A stretch of 38,033 bases of DNA from Methylorubrum thiocyanatum (GCA_014138645.1 JACJIB010000016.1:1-38033), one strand, 5' to 3'. Positions 23,707 to 32,109 are shown, counted from the first letter of the stretch. Notes: generated by a model from the letters alone, not told the origin. Made by a program: numbers and translations.

Positions 23707-24471
23707 ATGCACGGCTCAGCAGAGCGCTCAGTGGAGCACGCCGATGCCGAGCCCGCTCCGGCGGGGCATGCCTGCGCCCACGACCGGTCGGAGGGCGGAT
23801 GCGCCGCGTGCAAGGTCCGCCTCGTCAGCGTCTGTGCGGCGCTCACGAGTGAGGAACTCGCCGGCCTGGAGGCGCTGAGCCAGCACGTCCATCTCGATCC
23901 GCGCCAAGCCCTGTTCCAGCAGGACGACCGGGCCGGCGCCGTCTACAACGTCACCGAGGGAGCCTTGCGCCTGTCGCGGCTCCTGCCGGATGGGCGGCGG
24001 CAGGTGATGGGCTTCGCCCTGGTCGGCGATTTCCTCGGCCTCGCGCTCCCTGAGCGCTTCACCGTCACCGCCGAGGCGCTGGCGCCGACGGCGCTCTGCC
24101 GGTTCGAGAAGGGCGCTTTCGCCGGCCTCGTCACCCGGACGCCGCACCTGCTGCAACGCCTCTACGAGCGGGCCGGCCACGAGCTGACCCTGGCGCAGGA
24201 TCACATGATGCTGCTGGGCCGCCGCACCGCCGAGGAGAAGGTGGCGAGCTTCCTGCTCGGCCTGCGCGCCCGCTACGGCCGCATCGGCCACGAGTCCATC
24301 ACCGTCGAGCTGCCGATGGGCCGGCAGGACATCGCCGACCATCTCGGCCTCACCATCGAGACGGTGAGCCGGATGCTGACCCGGCTCGACCGCGAGAAGG
24401 CGATCCTGATCGTGCCCGGCGGCGTGCGCCTGATGGACATTCCCCGGCTCGAAGGCCTCGCGGCAAACTGA
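23707..24471 (+). CDS. FNR/FnrL-type oxygen-responsive transcriptional regulator (CRP/FNR family)
   Basis: A 254-residue CRP/FNR regulator with the features of a true Fe-S oxygen sensor. The N-terminal cluster C32-x2-C35-x7-C43 plus the internal C131 (ALCRFEKGAF) are the four ligands expected for a [4Fe-4S] cluster in the FnrL/FnrN class. C23 is an extra cysteine. Residues 55-150 form the cyclic-nucleotide-fold domain. The C-terminal helix-turn-helix contains E218, S221 and R222 (IETVSRMLTRLDRE), the residues that read TTGAT half-sites. The ATG at 23707 has GGGAGG six bases upstream and is preferred over an ATG at 23686. It sits just downstream of cydDC and converges with the cytochrome c gene (7 bp between stops). 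It probably activates the cyd and usp operons under low oxygen; this is inferred from the nearby operators. Confidence 0.92.
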   Translation: MHGSAERSVEHADAEPAPAGHACAHDRSEGGCAACKVRLVSVCAALTSEELAGLEALSQHVHLDPRQALFQQDDRAGAVYNVTEGALRLSRLLPDGRRQVMGFALVGDFLGLALPERFTVTAEALAPTALCRFEKGAFAGLVTRTPHLLQRLYERAGHELTLAQDHMMLLGRRTAEEKVASFLLGLRARYGRIGHESITVELPMGRQDIADHLGLTIETVSRMLTRLDREKAILIVPGGVRLMDIPRLEGLAAN

Positions 24472-24478
24472 CCTCGTC

Positions 24479-24844
24479 TCACCGTTCGAGGGTCTGGAGG
24501 TAGGCGATCAGGGCCTGCGCCTCGTCGGGGTCGAGCCGGAATTCCGGCATCGTCGGGTGCCCCGTGGTGATGCCCTCGGCCAAGGCTTCGGACAGGTCCG
24601 TCACCGGGTAGCGGCGGTGCAACTCGCGGAACGGCGGCGCCTCCGCCAGGGGGCTCGCGCCGATGCGCCCGATCGCGTGGCAGCGGGCGCAGTTGGTGCG
24701 CGCGATGGTCTCGCCGCGCCGGGCCTGGGCGTCGAGGGCGTGGGCCGCCGTGGGTAGGACGGCCGGCAAGGCGATCGGCAAGGCGACCGGCAAGGCGACC
24801 GGCAAGGCGGCGATCAGCAGGAGGGCGGTGGTCGGAAGACGCAT
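24479..24844 (-). CDS. Periplasmic monohaem c-type cytochrome
   Basis: A 121-residue exported class I-like cytochrome c. The haem-binding motif is C52-x2-C55-H56 (TNCARCHAIG), and M99 in GHPTMPEF is the probable sixth ligand. The C-terminal helix DEAQALIAYLQTL is typical. The signal peptide (residues 1-35) is unusual: its hydrophobic core is a repeated ALPV/ALPI pattern encoded by 12-bp tandem repeats. The ATG overlaps the usp stop by one base (TGATG), so the two are co-translated. It might carry electrons to a terminal oxidase or reductase; since bd oxidases take electrons from quinol, cytochrome bd is not its partner. Confidence 0.88.
   Translation of the reverse strand: MRLPTTALLLIAALPVALPVALPIALPAVLPTAAHALDAQARRGETIARTNCARCHAIGRIGASPLAEAPPFRELHRRYPVTDLSEALAEGITTGHPTMPEFRLDPDEAQALIAYLQTLER
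24764..24811. repeat. 12-bp tandem repeats in the cytochrome c signal peptide
   Basis: Four consecutive 12-bp units (24764-24775, 24776-24787, 24788-24799, 24800-24811) read CGGCAAGGCGAC or differ by one or two bases. On the coding (minus) strand they specify the ALPV-type repeat of the signal peptide core. Copy-number change would alter the length of the hydrophobic core by four residues per unit without shifting the frame. Confidence 0.85.
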
Positions 24845-25680
24845 CAGTGGCACATCAGGCAGGGGATGGGGCTGCGTTGCAGCATCTCGTAGGTGACGCC
24901 GCCGAACAGCCATTCGCGCAGGCGGGCATGGCCGTAGGCGCCCATTACGATCAGGTCGGCCTCCTGTTTCAGGGCGAAGCGCAGGAGTTCGTCGCCGTCG
25001 CTCACGACGGTGCGCAGCAGGTGGGTCGTGACCGCGGCGCCGTGGCGGGCGAGGTGGTCGGCCACGTCCTCCGCGCCCTCGTAGCGGGCGCCGTCGCCGG
25101 TGCTGGCGACGAAGACCTGATCCGCCTCGCGGATGAAGGGCAGCGCGGCCGAGACGGCCCGGCGCGCTTCCCGGCTGTCCTTCCAGCCCACGACGATCCG
25201 CGCGCCCCGGAGCCCGCTGCCGGCCGGCTCCATGCGGGGGGGCAGCACGAGGACCGGGCGGGCGGCTTCCATCAGGACGGGGCCGGGCGGGGCGCCGAGG
25301 GCACCGCGCGGAGGGTCGTCGGATCCGCGGCGTCCCACCACGACGAGGTCGGCCGCCCGCGCCTGCTCGACGAGATGGGTGATCGGGCCTGTCAGAGCCT
25401 CGCGCCACGCGCGGCGCACCGGATGGTCGCCAGCGGTGTCGGCGGAGCGCTCGAACAGGGCGCGGGCCCGTTCGAGCATGGCGCGCGCCTTCTCCTCGAA
25501 TTTCGGATCCTCGTCGTCGATCTCGCCGATGTCGCGCACGTAGTCCGGCGCCGGCACCTGGCAGGCGGCCGCCCCCGTGAGCGTCGCCTCGAAGCGCCGC
25601 GCGAGGCCGGCGGCGAGCCGGACGCGCTCGGCGGCGGTCCCCCCGAGATCGACCGAGACCAGGATGTTCGCGTAAGCCAT
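24844..25680 (-). CDS. Universal stress protein with two UspA domains
   Basis: A 278-residue cytoplasmic protein made of two Usp domains in tandem (about 1-145 and 150-278). The first begins MAYANILVSVDLGG and ends near GRRGSDDPPRGAL and GPVLMEAARPVLVLP. The second begins ARIVVGWKDSREARRAV and contains IVMGAYGHARLREWLFGG, which matches the G-x2-G-x9-G nucleotide-binding loop; the first domain's loop is less regular. Such proteins help cells survive hypoxia and starvation in other bacteria. The ATG at 25680 has AGGAG six bases upstream. It is the first gene of a two-gene operon with cytochrome c, and an FNR/FixK-type box lies 69-82 bp upstream, pointing to low-oxygen induction. Confidence 0.9.
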   Translation of the reverse strand: MAYANILVSVDLGGTAAERVRLAAGLARRFEATLTGAAACQVPAPDYVRDIGEIDDEDPKFEEKARAMLERARALFERSADTAGDHPVRRAWREALTGPITHLVEQARAADLVVVGRRGSDDPPRGALGAPPGPVLMEAARPVLVLPPRMEPAGSGLRGARIVVGWKDSREARRAVSAALPFIREADQVFVASTGDGARYEGAEDVADHLARHGAAVTTHLLRTVVSDGDELLRFALKQEADLIVMGAYGHARLREWLFGGVTYEMLQRSPIPCLMCH

Positions 25681-25748
25681 TCTCGTCTCCTGCGGCGTCT
25701 CCATCCGCGCGACGCCACGCATCCTTGCGGTCACCCGCCCCCGATGCC

Positions 25749-25762
25749 TTGATCCAGCGCAA
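25749..25762 (-). promoter_or_regulatory. FNR/FixK-type operator upstream of the usp-cytochrome c operon
   Basis: TTGATCCAGCGCAA has a perfect TTGAT left half and a CGCAA right half, a form accepted by FixK/FNR proteins of alphaproteobacteria. If it acts at -41.5 on the minus strand, transcription would start near 25714, leaving a 34-nt leader; AAGGAT (minus strand of 25721-25726) is in the right place for a -10 element. It lies in the 240-bp divergent spacer to the cheB-like gene, which it could also influence. Confidence 0.68.
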
Positions 25763-25920
25763 GGCGGTTGCCCGCCCGCCTGCCTCCTCCCCCATGCCCC
25801 GAGAGCGTCCGCCGCGCGCCGAAGCGCCGCCCGCGGAACATTCCCCTGCGGTCGCAAGCTACCTGAGGGGGACCGGGCGCGGTTTCGGCGCCCTGTCGGC
25901 GGAGTGTGGAGCAGCGCGGC

Positions 25921-26979
25921 GTGAACAATCGCGACGTCATCGTCATCGGCGGATCGTCCGGCGCCACGGCTCCGCTCAAGACGATCCTCGGGACCCTGCC
26001 GCGGGATCTGCCCGCGGCCGTGTTCATCGTGCTGCACATTCCCGCGCGCAGCCTCGGCCTGCTCGCCACCGTCACCGCCGCGGCGGCCCACCTCCCGGTG
26101 CTCCCGGCAGCGGACGGCATGGCGATCCAGGCGGGCACCATCTATCTCGGCGTCCCCGATCACCACCTCATCCTGGAGGAGGGGCGGATCCGGCTCGGGC
26201 GCGGCCCCCGCGAGAACATGGCCCGGCCCTCGATCGATCCGCTGTTCCGCTCCGCCGCCGCCAGCTACGGCCCGCGGGTGATCGGCGTGCTCCTGAGCGG
26301 GCTGCTCAACGACGGCGTGTCCGGCCTCGGAGCGATCAAGAGCTGCGGCGGTCTCACCCTCGTGCAGGATCCGGCGGAGGCGATCGCGGACGAGATGCCG
26401 CGCAGCGCCCTCTCGGCGATGGAGGTCGATCTCACCCTGTCCGCGGCGCGCATCGGCGACGTCCTCTCGGAACTCGTGCGCGACGCCCCCGGCCCGCGCC
26501 CGCCCGTGCCGCCGGAGATCCGGCTCGAAGTCGACATCGCCGCGGGCGAGCGGATCGACGGCGATGTGGTGCGGCGCCTCGGCGACCCCAGCGCCCTGTC
26601 CTGCCCGCATTGCGGCGGCGTCCTCTCCGAGGTGCGGGACGGCAAGCCGCTCCGCTTCCGCTGCCAGGTCGGCCATGCCTACACCGCCGAGGCGGTGGCC
26701 AAGCAGCAGGAGGGGGCCATCGACGAGGCCCTGCGCGTGGCCCTGCGCATCATCGAGGAGCGGGCCGAACTCGTTCGCCGCATGGCCGAGGACGGGCGCA
26801 AGGCCGGACGTTCGGCGGTCAGCGAGATGTACGAGGAGCGCGCGGCCGAGTACCGCCGCTACGGCGAGGTGATCCGCCGGGCCGTTCTTCACGCCCTGCC
26901 GTCACCGGAGCCGTCCCCCGAGCCGTCCTCCGAGCCGTCCTCCGAGCCTTCGCGCAGCGAGGGCGGGCAGGAGGTTTAG
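25921..26979 (+). CDS. Stand-alone CheB-type methylesterase with zinc-ribbon-like C-terminal region
   Basis: A 352-residue protein with a CheB catalytic domain (about 1-190) but no receiver domain. The triad is S12 in VIGGSSGA, H39 in IVLHIPAR and D131 in LLSGLLNDGVSGLG. CheB proteins demethylate or deamidate glutamates on chemoreceptors; no receptor is encoded here, so the target is unknown. A CxxC...CxxxH set (C228, C231, C248, H252) looks like a small zinc ribbon, followed by a helical region and a Pro-Glu-Ser repeat tail from 12-bp repeats (26908-26950). The GTG at 25921 has GGAG about nine bases upstream; a GTG at 25906 is possible but its GGAG is too close. It precedes the CheB-CheR kinase gene by 196 bp in the same direction. 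Confidence 0.82.
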   Translation: MNNRDVIVIGGSSGATAPLKTILGTLPRDLPAAVFIVLHIPARSLGLLATVTAAAAHLPVLPAADGMAIQAGTIYLGVPDHHLILEEGRIRLGRGPRENMARPSIDPLFRSAAASYGPRVIGVLLSGLLNDGVSGLGAIKSCGGLTLVQDPAEAIADEMPRSALSAMEVDLTLSAARIGDVLSELVRDAPGPRPPVPPEIRLEVDIAAGERIDGDVVRRLGDPSALSCPHCGGVLSEVRDGKPLRFRCQVGHAYTAEAVAKQQEGAIDEALRVALRIIEERAELVRRMAEDGRKAGRSAVSEMYEERAAEYRRYGEVIRRAVLHALPSPEPSPEPSSEPSSEPSRSEGGQEV

Positions 26980-27175
26980 CGCGCATGCGCTCCCGCAACC
27001 CGCCCCATGACCGCCCGCCTCGTCCCGCCCGCGTCCCCGTCCGCGCCGCGGCGGAGCGCCGTGCGCGCTTCGGCAAACCGTTCCTCGAAGTATTTATAAC
27101 TGGCCAGCGCGCTCCGCGTCGTCCTACAGGCTGGATCGGAGCGCGCATACGGGCGAACTGCGGCTGGAGGCGGTG

Positions 27176-30100
27176 ATGGTGAGGTCCTCCGAGGAGGCCG
27201 GCCCTGAAGACGGCAAGCCGATCGTCGTCGCCCTGTGTGCGTCGGCCGCGAACACGCGCTCGCTCGTTCATCTTCTTCAGGAGCTTCCGCCCCGGCCCGA
27301 CACGGCCATCATCGTCGTGCTGCAGCACCGGGAAACGCTCGATGCGGCCGATTTCGGGAAAGCCCTCGAAGCCGCCGGCCACGAACTGAGCGTCATCGCG
27401 CAGGACATGCTGCTCGCTCCCGGCCGGCTCTACCTGCCCGACTCGAACGTCATCGTCAGCGTCGAAGGCGATCACTTCCGGGTTCGTCCCGCCGAGCAGC
27501 GGTTCGGCGAACGGGGAACGATCGACAGCTTCCTCGTCTCGCTGCTGGGCGAGATGGACGGACGCACCATCTCCGTCGTCCTCGCCGGAACCGGCTCCGA
27601 CGGCACCCTCGGCTTCAAGGCCGTGAAGGAGATGGGCGGCATCGCGCTGGCCGAGGAGACGGAGGAGTCGCGCTCGGGCGAACTCGCCGCGAGCAACATC
27701 CCCGCCGCGCTGGCGGATGCGGTGCTGCCGATCGACCAACTGGCCGGGCGGATCGGGGCGAGCATCCGCCAGCTCCGTTCGAAGACGGTGGCGGACCCGC
27801 GCCTCGAGGGAGCCGCCTCCTCGGCGGTGCGGGCGACGATCACCTCGGTGCTGCGCAACAAGACCGGCCACGACTTCCACGGCTACAAGGAAGGCACGTT
27901 CATGCGCCGCGTCCAGCGGCGGATGCAGGTCGCGCAGATCGACGACAGCGCCGCCTATGTCGAGTATCTGCGCGCGCAGCCGGGGGAGGCGCAGGAACTC
28001 TTCAACGACCTTCTGATCGGCGTGACGCAGTTCTTCCGCGATACGAAGGAGTTCGAGCTTCTCGAACATACCGTCATCCCGAAGCTGTTCGAGGGGAAGA
28101 CCCGCAGCGACCAGCTCAGGATCTGGATCATCGGCTGCTCGACCGGCGAGGAGGCCTACTCCTTCGGCATCCTGCTGCGCGAGTACATGGCGACCCTGGA
28201 GGAGGTGCCGCAGGTCCAGATCTTCGCGACCGATCTCGACGGCCGGGCGCTCGCGGCGGCGCGGGCGGCGCGCTACGCGGAATCGGTCGTGCGCGACGTC
28301 AGCCCCGAGCGGCTGGCGCGCTGGTTCGTGCGGGAGGGCAACACCTACTGCATCGTCAAGGAAGTGCGGGAGATGTGCATCTTCTCGCAGCACAGCATCA
28401 TCAAGGACCCGCCCTTTTCCCGCCTCGACCTCATCTCCTGCCGCAACCTGCTGATCTATCTCGATGCCGAGCTGCAGAGCCGCGTCATCCCCGTCTTCCA
28501 TTTCGCCCTGAAGCCGGAGGGTGTGCTGTTCCTCGGCAATTCCGAGAACGTCTCGCGGCACACCAACCTGTTCGCCCCGATCGAGCCGCGCTCGCGCATC
28601 TTCCGCCGCCTGGAGACGCACAGCCGGATCCTGCCCGACTTCCCCTTCGCCGTGGCCTCGCCGCGGCTCGAGAACCGCCCGGCGGCGAGCCTGCCCGCGC
28701 GCGTCGTCGAGCCGTCGCTGGCCCGGCGGGCCGAGCGGTTCGTGGAACGCTACACGCCGGCCTACGTGATCGTGGACGAGACCTACACGGTGCTGCACTT
28801 CTCCGGCCGGACCGGGCGCTACATCGATCCGGCCGGCGGCGCGGCCTCGCTCAACCTGCTGCAGCTGGTGCATCCGGACCTGCGCCTCGACCTGCGCTCG
28901 GCGCTCGTGCGCGCGGCCGAGGAGGAGCGGACGGTCCACCTCGCCAACCGGCGCATCGAGCAGGAGAGCGAAGACCATCTGGTCGATCTCGTGGTCGAGC
29001 CGGTGAAGGAGACGTCCACGCCCACGCGCAACTTCTTCGTGCTGTTCAAGGACGGAGGGTCCGCCGCCGCCGACCCGAGCGCGACCTTGGCCTCGTCCCA
29101 GGATCAGCGCGACCGCATCCAGCAGCTCGAAACCGAATTGCGGGAGAACAAGGACCGGCTCCAGGCCGTCGCCGAGGAGGCGGAGAGCACGAACGAGGAG
29201 CTGAAGGCCTCCAACGAGGAATACCAGTCGCTGAACGAGGAACTGCAATCGGCCAACGAGGAATTGCAGACCTCGAAGGAGGAGCTGCAATCGGTCAACG
29301 AGGAGCTCACCACCGTCAACGGCGAACTCGGCCTGCGCGTGCAGGAGCTCGGCCGCATCAACAGCGACCTCAAGAACTTCCTCGAAAGCACGCAGATCGC
29401 CACCGTCTTCCTCGACAACGACCTGCGCGTCATGCGCTTCACCCCGGCCTCGGCGGAGCTGTTCCACCTCGTCGAATCGGATGCCGGCCGGCCGCTCGCC
29501 CACATCAAGTCGCGCATCGCCTACGACGAGCTGCAGGAGGACGCCCGCCGCGTCCTGCGCACGCTGAACAGCTCCGAGCGCGAGATCGAGAACCCGCAGA
29601 CCGGTACGCGCTACATGGTGCGCGTGCTGCCCTATCGCAGCGTCGACAACTTCATCGCCGGCGTCGTCATCACCTTCGTCGACATCACCGCGCGCAAGCA
29701 GGCCGAGGCGGCCCTGCGCGAGAGCGAGGAGCGCTTCCGCCAGTTCGCGGACGCCTCCGCCGACGTCCTCTGGATCCGGAACGCGCGGACGCTGGAATTC
29801 GAGTATGTGGGGCCGGCCTTCGAGGCGCTGTACGGCGCCGCCCTCGGCAGCTTCGGACGGGATCATCTGCGATCCTGGCTGAAGCTCATCTCACCCAAGG
29901 ATCGCAAGGCGGTCATCGACAGCTTCCGCCGGGTGCGGGCGGGGGCGCGGGTGTCCCAGACCTTCCGCATCCGCCGGCCGAGCGACGGCGAGGAGCTGTG
30001 GCTCGCCAATGCCAGCTTCCCGCTGTTCGACGACAGGGGGCAGGTGCATCGCATCGGCGGCATCGCCTCCGACGTCACGGAGGCCAAGCGGGCCGCCGAG

Positions 30101-30682
30101 CGCCAGGACGTGCTCGTCAAGGAGCTGCAGCACCGCTCGCGCAACCTCCTCGGCGTGGTCACCTCGCTCGCGACCCGCACCGTCGGGCAGGGGGCGCCGG
30201 TCGAGAGCTTCACCACGCGGCTGAACGCCCTCGGGCGCGCCCAGGCTCTTCTGAGCCGATCGGGCAACGACACCGTCGAGGTCAGCGCCCTCGTTCATGC
30301 GGAACTGGCGGCCTATACCTCCGCCGCGGCCCAGCGCATCAAGATCTCGGGCCCGCGGGTGCTGCTGACCTCGGAGCAGGTCCAGAACTTCGCCCTGGCC
30401 CTGCACGAACTGACCACCAACGCGGTCAAGTACGGCGCGCTGAAGGACGAGACTGGGTCGCTCTCCGTGACCTGGGAGCGCGTGACGAACAGCGGCCAGG
30501 GCAAGCGCATGGCGTTGAACTGGATCGAGAGCGGCGTCAGCATCGCGCCGCATTTCCTGAGCCGGCGCGGCTACGGGCGCGGGCTGATCGAGAATGCGCT
30601 CGCCTATGCCCTGCAGGGCCGGACCGAATACGTTCTCGGCCTCGACGGCCTGCGCTGCCGGATCGAGCTGCCGTTGAAGTAG
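27176..30682 (+). CDS. CheB-CheR-PAS-HWE histidine kinase fusion
   Basis: A 1168-residue cytoplasmic multidomain sensor. In order: a CheB-like methylesterase (1-195, with S23 in CASAAN, H51 in LQHRE, D142 in GTGSDGTLG); a CheR methyltransferase (215-480, with SAM loop GCSTGEEAYS at 320-329 and ISCRNLLIYL); a PAS domain (about 525-625); a long heptad coiled coil (650-730) built of repeated NEEL units; two more PAS domains (735-840 and 845-970); and an HWE-type kinase. The kinase shows H986 (LQHRSRNLL), N1082 (LHELTTNAVKYGAL) and W1116-x-E1118. CheB/CheR fused to a kinase is thought to link a methylation-like switch to phosphorylation, but targets are not known. The ATG at 27176 follows GGAGG by five bases. 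A single-domain receiver 133 bp downstream is the natural phosphate acceptor. Confidence 0.93.
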   Translation: MVRSSEEAGPEDGKPIVVALCASAANTRSLVHLLQELPPRPDTAIIVVLQHRETLDAADFGKALEAAGHELSVIAQDMLLAPGRLYLPDSNVIVSVEGDHFRVRPAEQRFGERGTIDSFLVSLLGEMDGRTISVVLAGTGSDGTLGFKAVKEMGGIALAEETEESRSGELAASNIPAALADAVLPIDQLAGRIGASIRQLRSKTVADPRLEGAASSAVRATITSVLRNKTGHDFHGYKEGTFMRRVQRRMQVAQIDDSAAYVEYLRAQPGEAQELFNDLLIGVTQFFRDTKEFELLEHTVIPKLFEGKTRSDQLRIWIIGCSTGEEAYSFGILLREYMATLEEVPQVQIFATDLDGRALAAARAARYAESVVRDVSPERLARWFVREGNTYCIVKEVREMCIFSQHSIIKDPPFSRLDLISCRNLLIYLDAELQSRVIPVFHFALKPEGVLFLGNSENVSRHTNLFAPIEPRSRIFRRLETHSRILPDFPFAVASPRLENRPAASLPARVVEPSLARRAERFVERYTPAYVIVDETYTVLHFSGRTGRYIDPAGGAASLNLLQLVHPDLRLDLRSALVRAAEEERTVHLANRRIEQESEDHLVDLVVEPVKETSTPTRNFFVLFKDGGSAAADPSATLASSQDQRDRIQQLETELRENKDRLQAVAEEAESTNEELKASNEEYQSLNEELQSANEELQTSKEELQSVNEELTTVNGELGLRVQELGRINSDLKNFLESTQIATVFLDNDLRVMRFTPASAELFHLVESDAGRPLAHIKSRIAYDELQEDARRVLRTLNSSEREIENPQTGTRYMVRVLPYRSVDNFIAGVVITFVDITARKQAEAALRESEERFRQFADASADVLWIRNARTLEFEYVGPAFEALYGAALGSFGRDHLRSWLKLISPKDRKAVIDSFRRVRAGARVSQTFRIRRPSDGEELWLANASFPLFDDRGQVHRIGGIASDVTEAKRAAERQDVLVKELQHRSRNLLGVVTSLATRTVGQGAPVESFTTRLNALGRAQALLSRSGNDTVEVSALVHAELAAYTSAAAQRIKISGPRVLLTSEQVQNFALALHELTTNAVKYGALKDETGSLSVTWERVTNSGQGKRMALNWIESGVSIAPHFLSRRGYGRGLIENALAYALQGRTEYVLGLDGLRCRIELPLK

Positions 30683-30815
30683 GACCGATCGGCGATTCCG
30701 CCCTGTCGCCGGTCGCCTCCCGCGGGGCCTCAGGGGCGCTCGGTATAACCTGGGAAAATTCACGGCGGCGGCGATGGGGTTAGGCTCCCTCGAACGTCAC
30801 GTCGCCGGAGCTCCC

Positions 30816-31226
30816 ATGACCGCGCTGCCCCCCTCGGAATCCGTCCCGCCGGCCCACCCCCGGGACCGCCCTCTGTCGGGCCGCCGCATCCTCGTGGTCG
30901 AGGACGAGTACCTCATCGCCATCGAGATCGAGCGCTGGCTGCAGGAGGCGGGCGCCGAGGTCGCCGGCCCCGTGCCGGACGCCGAGCGGGCGCTGGCGCT
31001 GATCGAGACGGAGGCGCTCGACGCGGCCGTGCTCGACGTCCATCTCAACGGGGAGCCGGCCTACGTCATCGCCGACCGCCTCACCGCGTGCGGCGTGCCC
31101 TATCTCTTCGCCACCGGCGAGGTCCGGCTCGCGGAAGGCTCCGATTACCGCGCGCACGCCGTTCTCGGCAAACCCCTCCTCGACGACGAACTGCTGCGGG
31201 CCGTGAGCCGGCTCATCGCCCACTGA
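30816..31226 (+). CDS. Single-domain response regulator
   Basis: A 136-residue CheY-like receiver with no output domain. Acidic pocket E29/D30, phosphorylation site D74 in AAVLDVHLNG, switch T100 and K119 in LGKPLL are all present. The HxLNG motif after the Asp is typical of receivers partnered with HWE/HisKA_2 kinases. The start is placed at the ATG at 30816 (GGAG five bases before) rather than further upstream at 30774. It lies directly after the CheB-CheR-HWE kinase gene and is probably its phosphate acceptor, passing the signal on by protein contact. A short hairpin (CACTG/AGTG type, 31221-31241) overlaps the stop codon. Confidence 0.9.
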   Translation: MTALPPSESVPPAHPRDRPLSGRRILVVEDEYLIAIEIERWLQEAGAEVAGPVPDAERALALIETEALDAAVLDVHLNGEPAYVIADRLTACGVPYLFATGEVRLAEGSDYRAHAVLGKPLLDDELLRAVSRLIAH

Positions 31227-31240
31227 GCCTCCGGCTGAGT

Positions 31241-31280
31241 GCGAGGGAGGCCGCAAGAGGCCGCAAGAGGTTGCAGGAGG
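31241..31280. repeat. 10-bp imperfect tandem repeats after the receiver gene
   Basis: Units CCGCAAGAGG (31251-31260 and 31261-31270) are flanked by GCGAGGGAGG and TTGCAGGAGG, giving about four units in non-coding DNA. Probably replication slippage; no function is suggested by position. Confidence 0.55.
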
Positions 31281-31414
31281 CCGCTTGTCTCGGCGCCGGG
31301 TTGCGAACACAGTGCCGGGCGGCCCGAGCGCCACCCGCGATGCCCTTGGAAGGCCCCTGATCCGGAGCCGAGCCCCTCGGGTGCGTTTGGGCGTTCCAGC
31401 AAGGGGGAAGCCTC

Positions 31415-31774
31415 ATGACCGAACCGTGGGCGAGCGCGGCCCTTGCGCGGGTCGAAGAGACCGCGCAGCTGGCGGCCGAAATCCGCGCCATGGTGGCGCG
31501 CACCCGGCGCATCATCGAGACCTCGCACAAGATCCTCTCGGCGCACGACGTCCGGCCCCTTCCGGCGCGGGCCGCACGCGTTTCCCCGCCGCAAACGGCT
31601 GCGCCCGACGCGCTCTGCGCCAGCTTCGACGCCCTGCTCGAAGCGGCGCGCCAAGCCGAGCACGCGGATGATCCGGAGCTGTTCGCCCTCGTCGAGCGCG
31701 CGCTCCTCCATGCCGGGGACCGCATCGAGCAGACGGCCTCGATCCTCGCGCACCGCGTGCCGCCTGTGCAGTAG
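31415..31774 (+). CDS. Hypothetical protein, 119 residues, helical
   Basis: No family recognised. The sequence looks like two helical segments (2-45, ALARVEETAQLAAEIRAMVA; 66-112, SFDALLEAARQAEHADDPEL) joined by a Pro/Ala-rich linker; there is no signal peptide, membrane segment or cofactor motif. The ATG has a purine-rich GGGGGAAG upstream at good spacing, and the codon pattern (high GC at third positions) matches its neighbours. It converges with a small minus-strand gene (15 bp between stops). It may belong with the two-component genes upstream, but nothing in the sequence ties it to them. Confidence 0.65.
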   Translation: MTEPWASAALARVEETAQLAAEIRAMVARTRRIIETSHKILSAHDVRPLPARAARVSPPQTAAPDALCASFDALLEAARQAEHADDPELFALVERALLHAGDRIEQTASILAHRVPPVQ

Positions 31775-31789
31775 GATGGTGCGGTCGGA

Positions 31790-32002
31790 TCAGGCCAGGC
31801 CGCGCGCGCGCCGCCACGCCTCGAATGCGCGCTGGCGTTCCTCGTAGGCGAGGCGAAGCGCCGTGTCGGGCTCGCCCCGCATCTCGGGCGGGGTCAGCGC
31901 CTCCTCGGGGACCGGCGCGCCGAGATGCTCGGCGATCGCGTAACGCCAGCAGGCATCGGCGAGGGCGAATGCGATATCCGTGCGAAGGCTGTCGTCGTCC
32001 AT
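31790..32002 (-). CDS. Small hypothetical protein, 70 residues
   Basis: An acidic N-terminus (MDDDSLRTDIAF) is followed by a helix ALADACWRYAIAEHLG and a second amphipathic helix ending AYEERQRAFEAWRRARGLA. No family recognised. It is placed downstream of the NikR-like gene in the same direction with 107 bp between. The ATG at 32002 is preferred; a GTG at 32017 would add five residues. The small size and lack of a clear ribosome binding site keep confidence moderate. Confidence 0.55.
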   Translation of the reverse strand: MDDDSLRTDIAFALADACWRYAIAEHLGAPVPEEALTPPEMRGEPDTALRLAYEERQRAFEAWRRARGLA

Positions 32003-32109
32003 CCGGAGACTTCTCACGCGCCGCGCAGGCTCGCCGAGGCCGGATCGCGCGCTCGCCGGCAGCCCCCGGACGGCCCCATTGTAGCGTATCCGTACGGCCC
32101 ACGCGAGAC

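Noticed and set aside
26905..26979. Frameshift or truncation at the end of the CheB-like gene because of the abrupt Pro-Glu-Ser repeats
   Set aside because: The repeats are 12-bp slippage products that keep the frame to a proper stop; the catalytic domain is complete well before.
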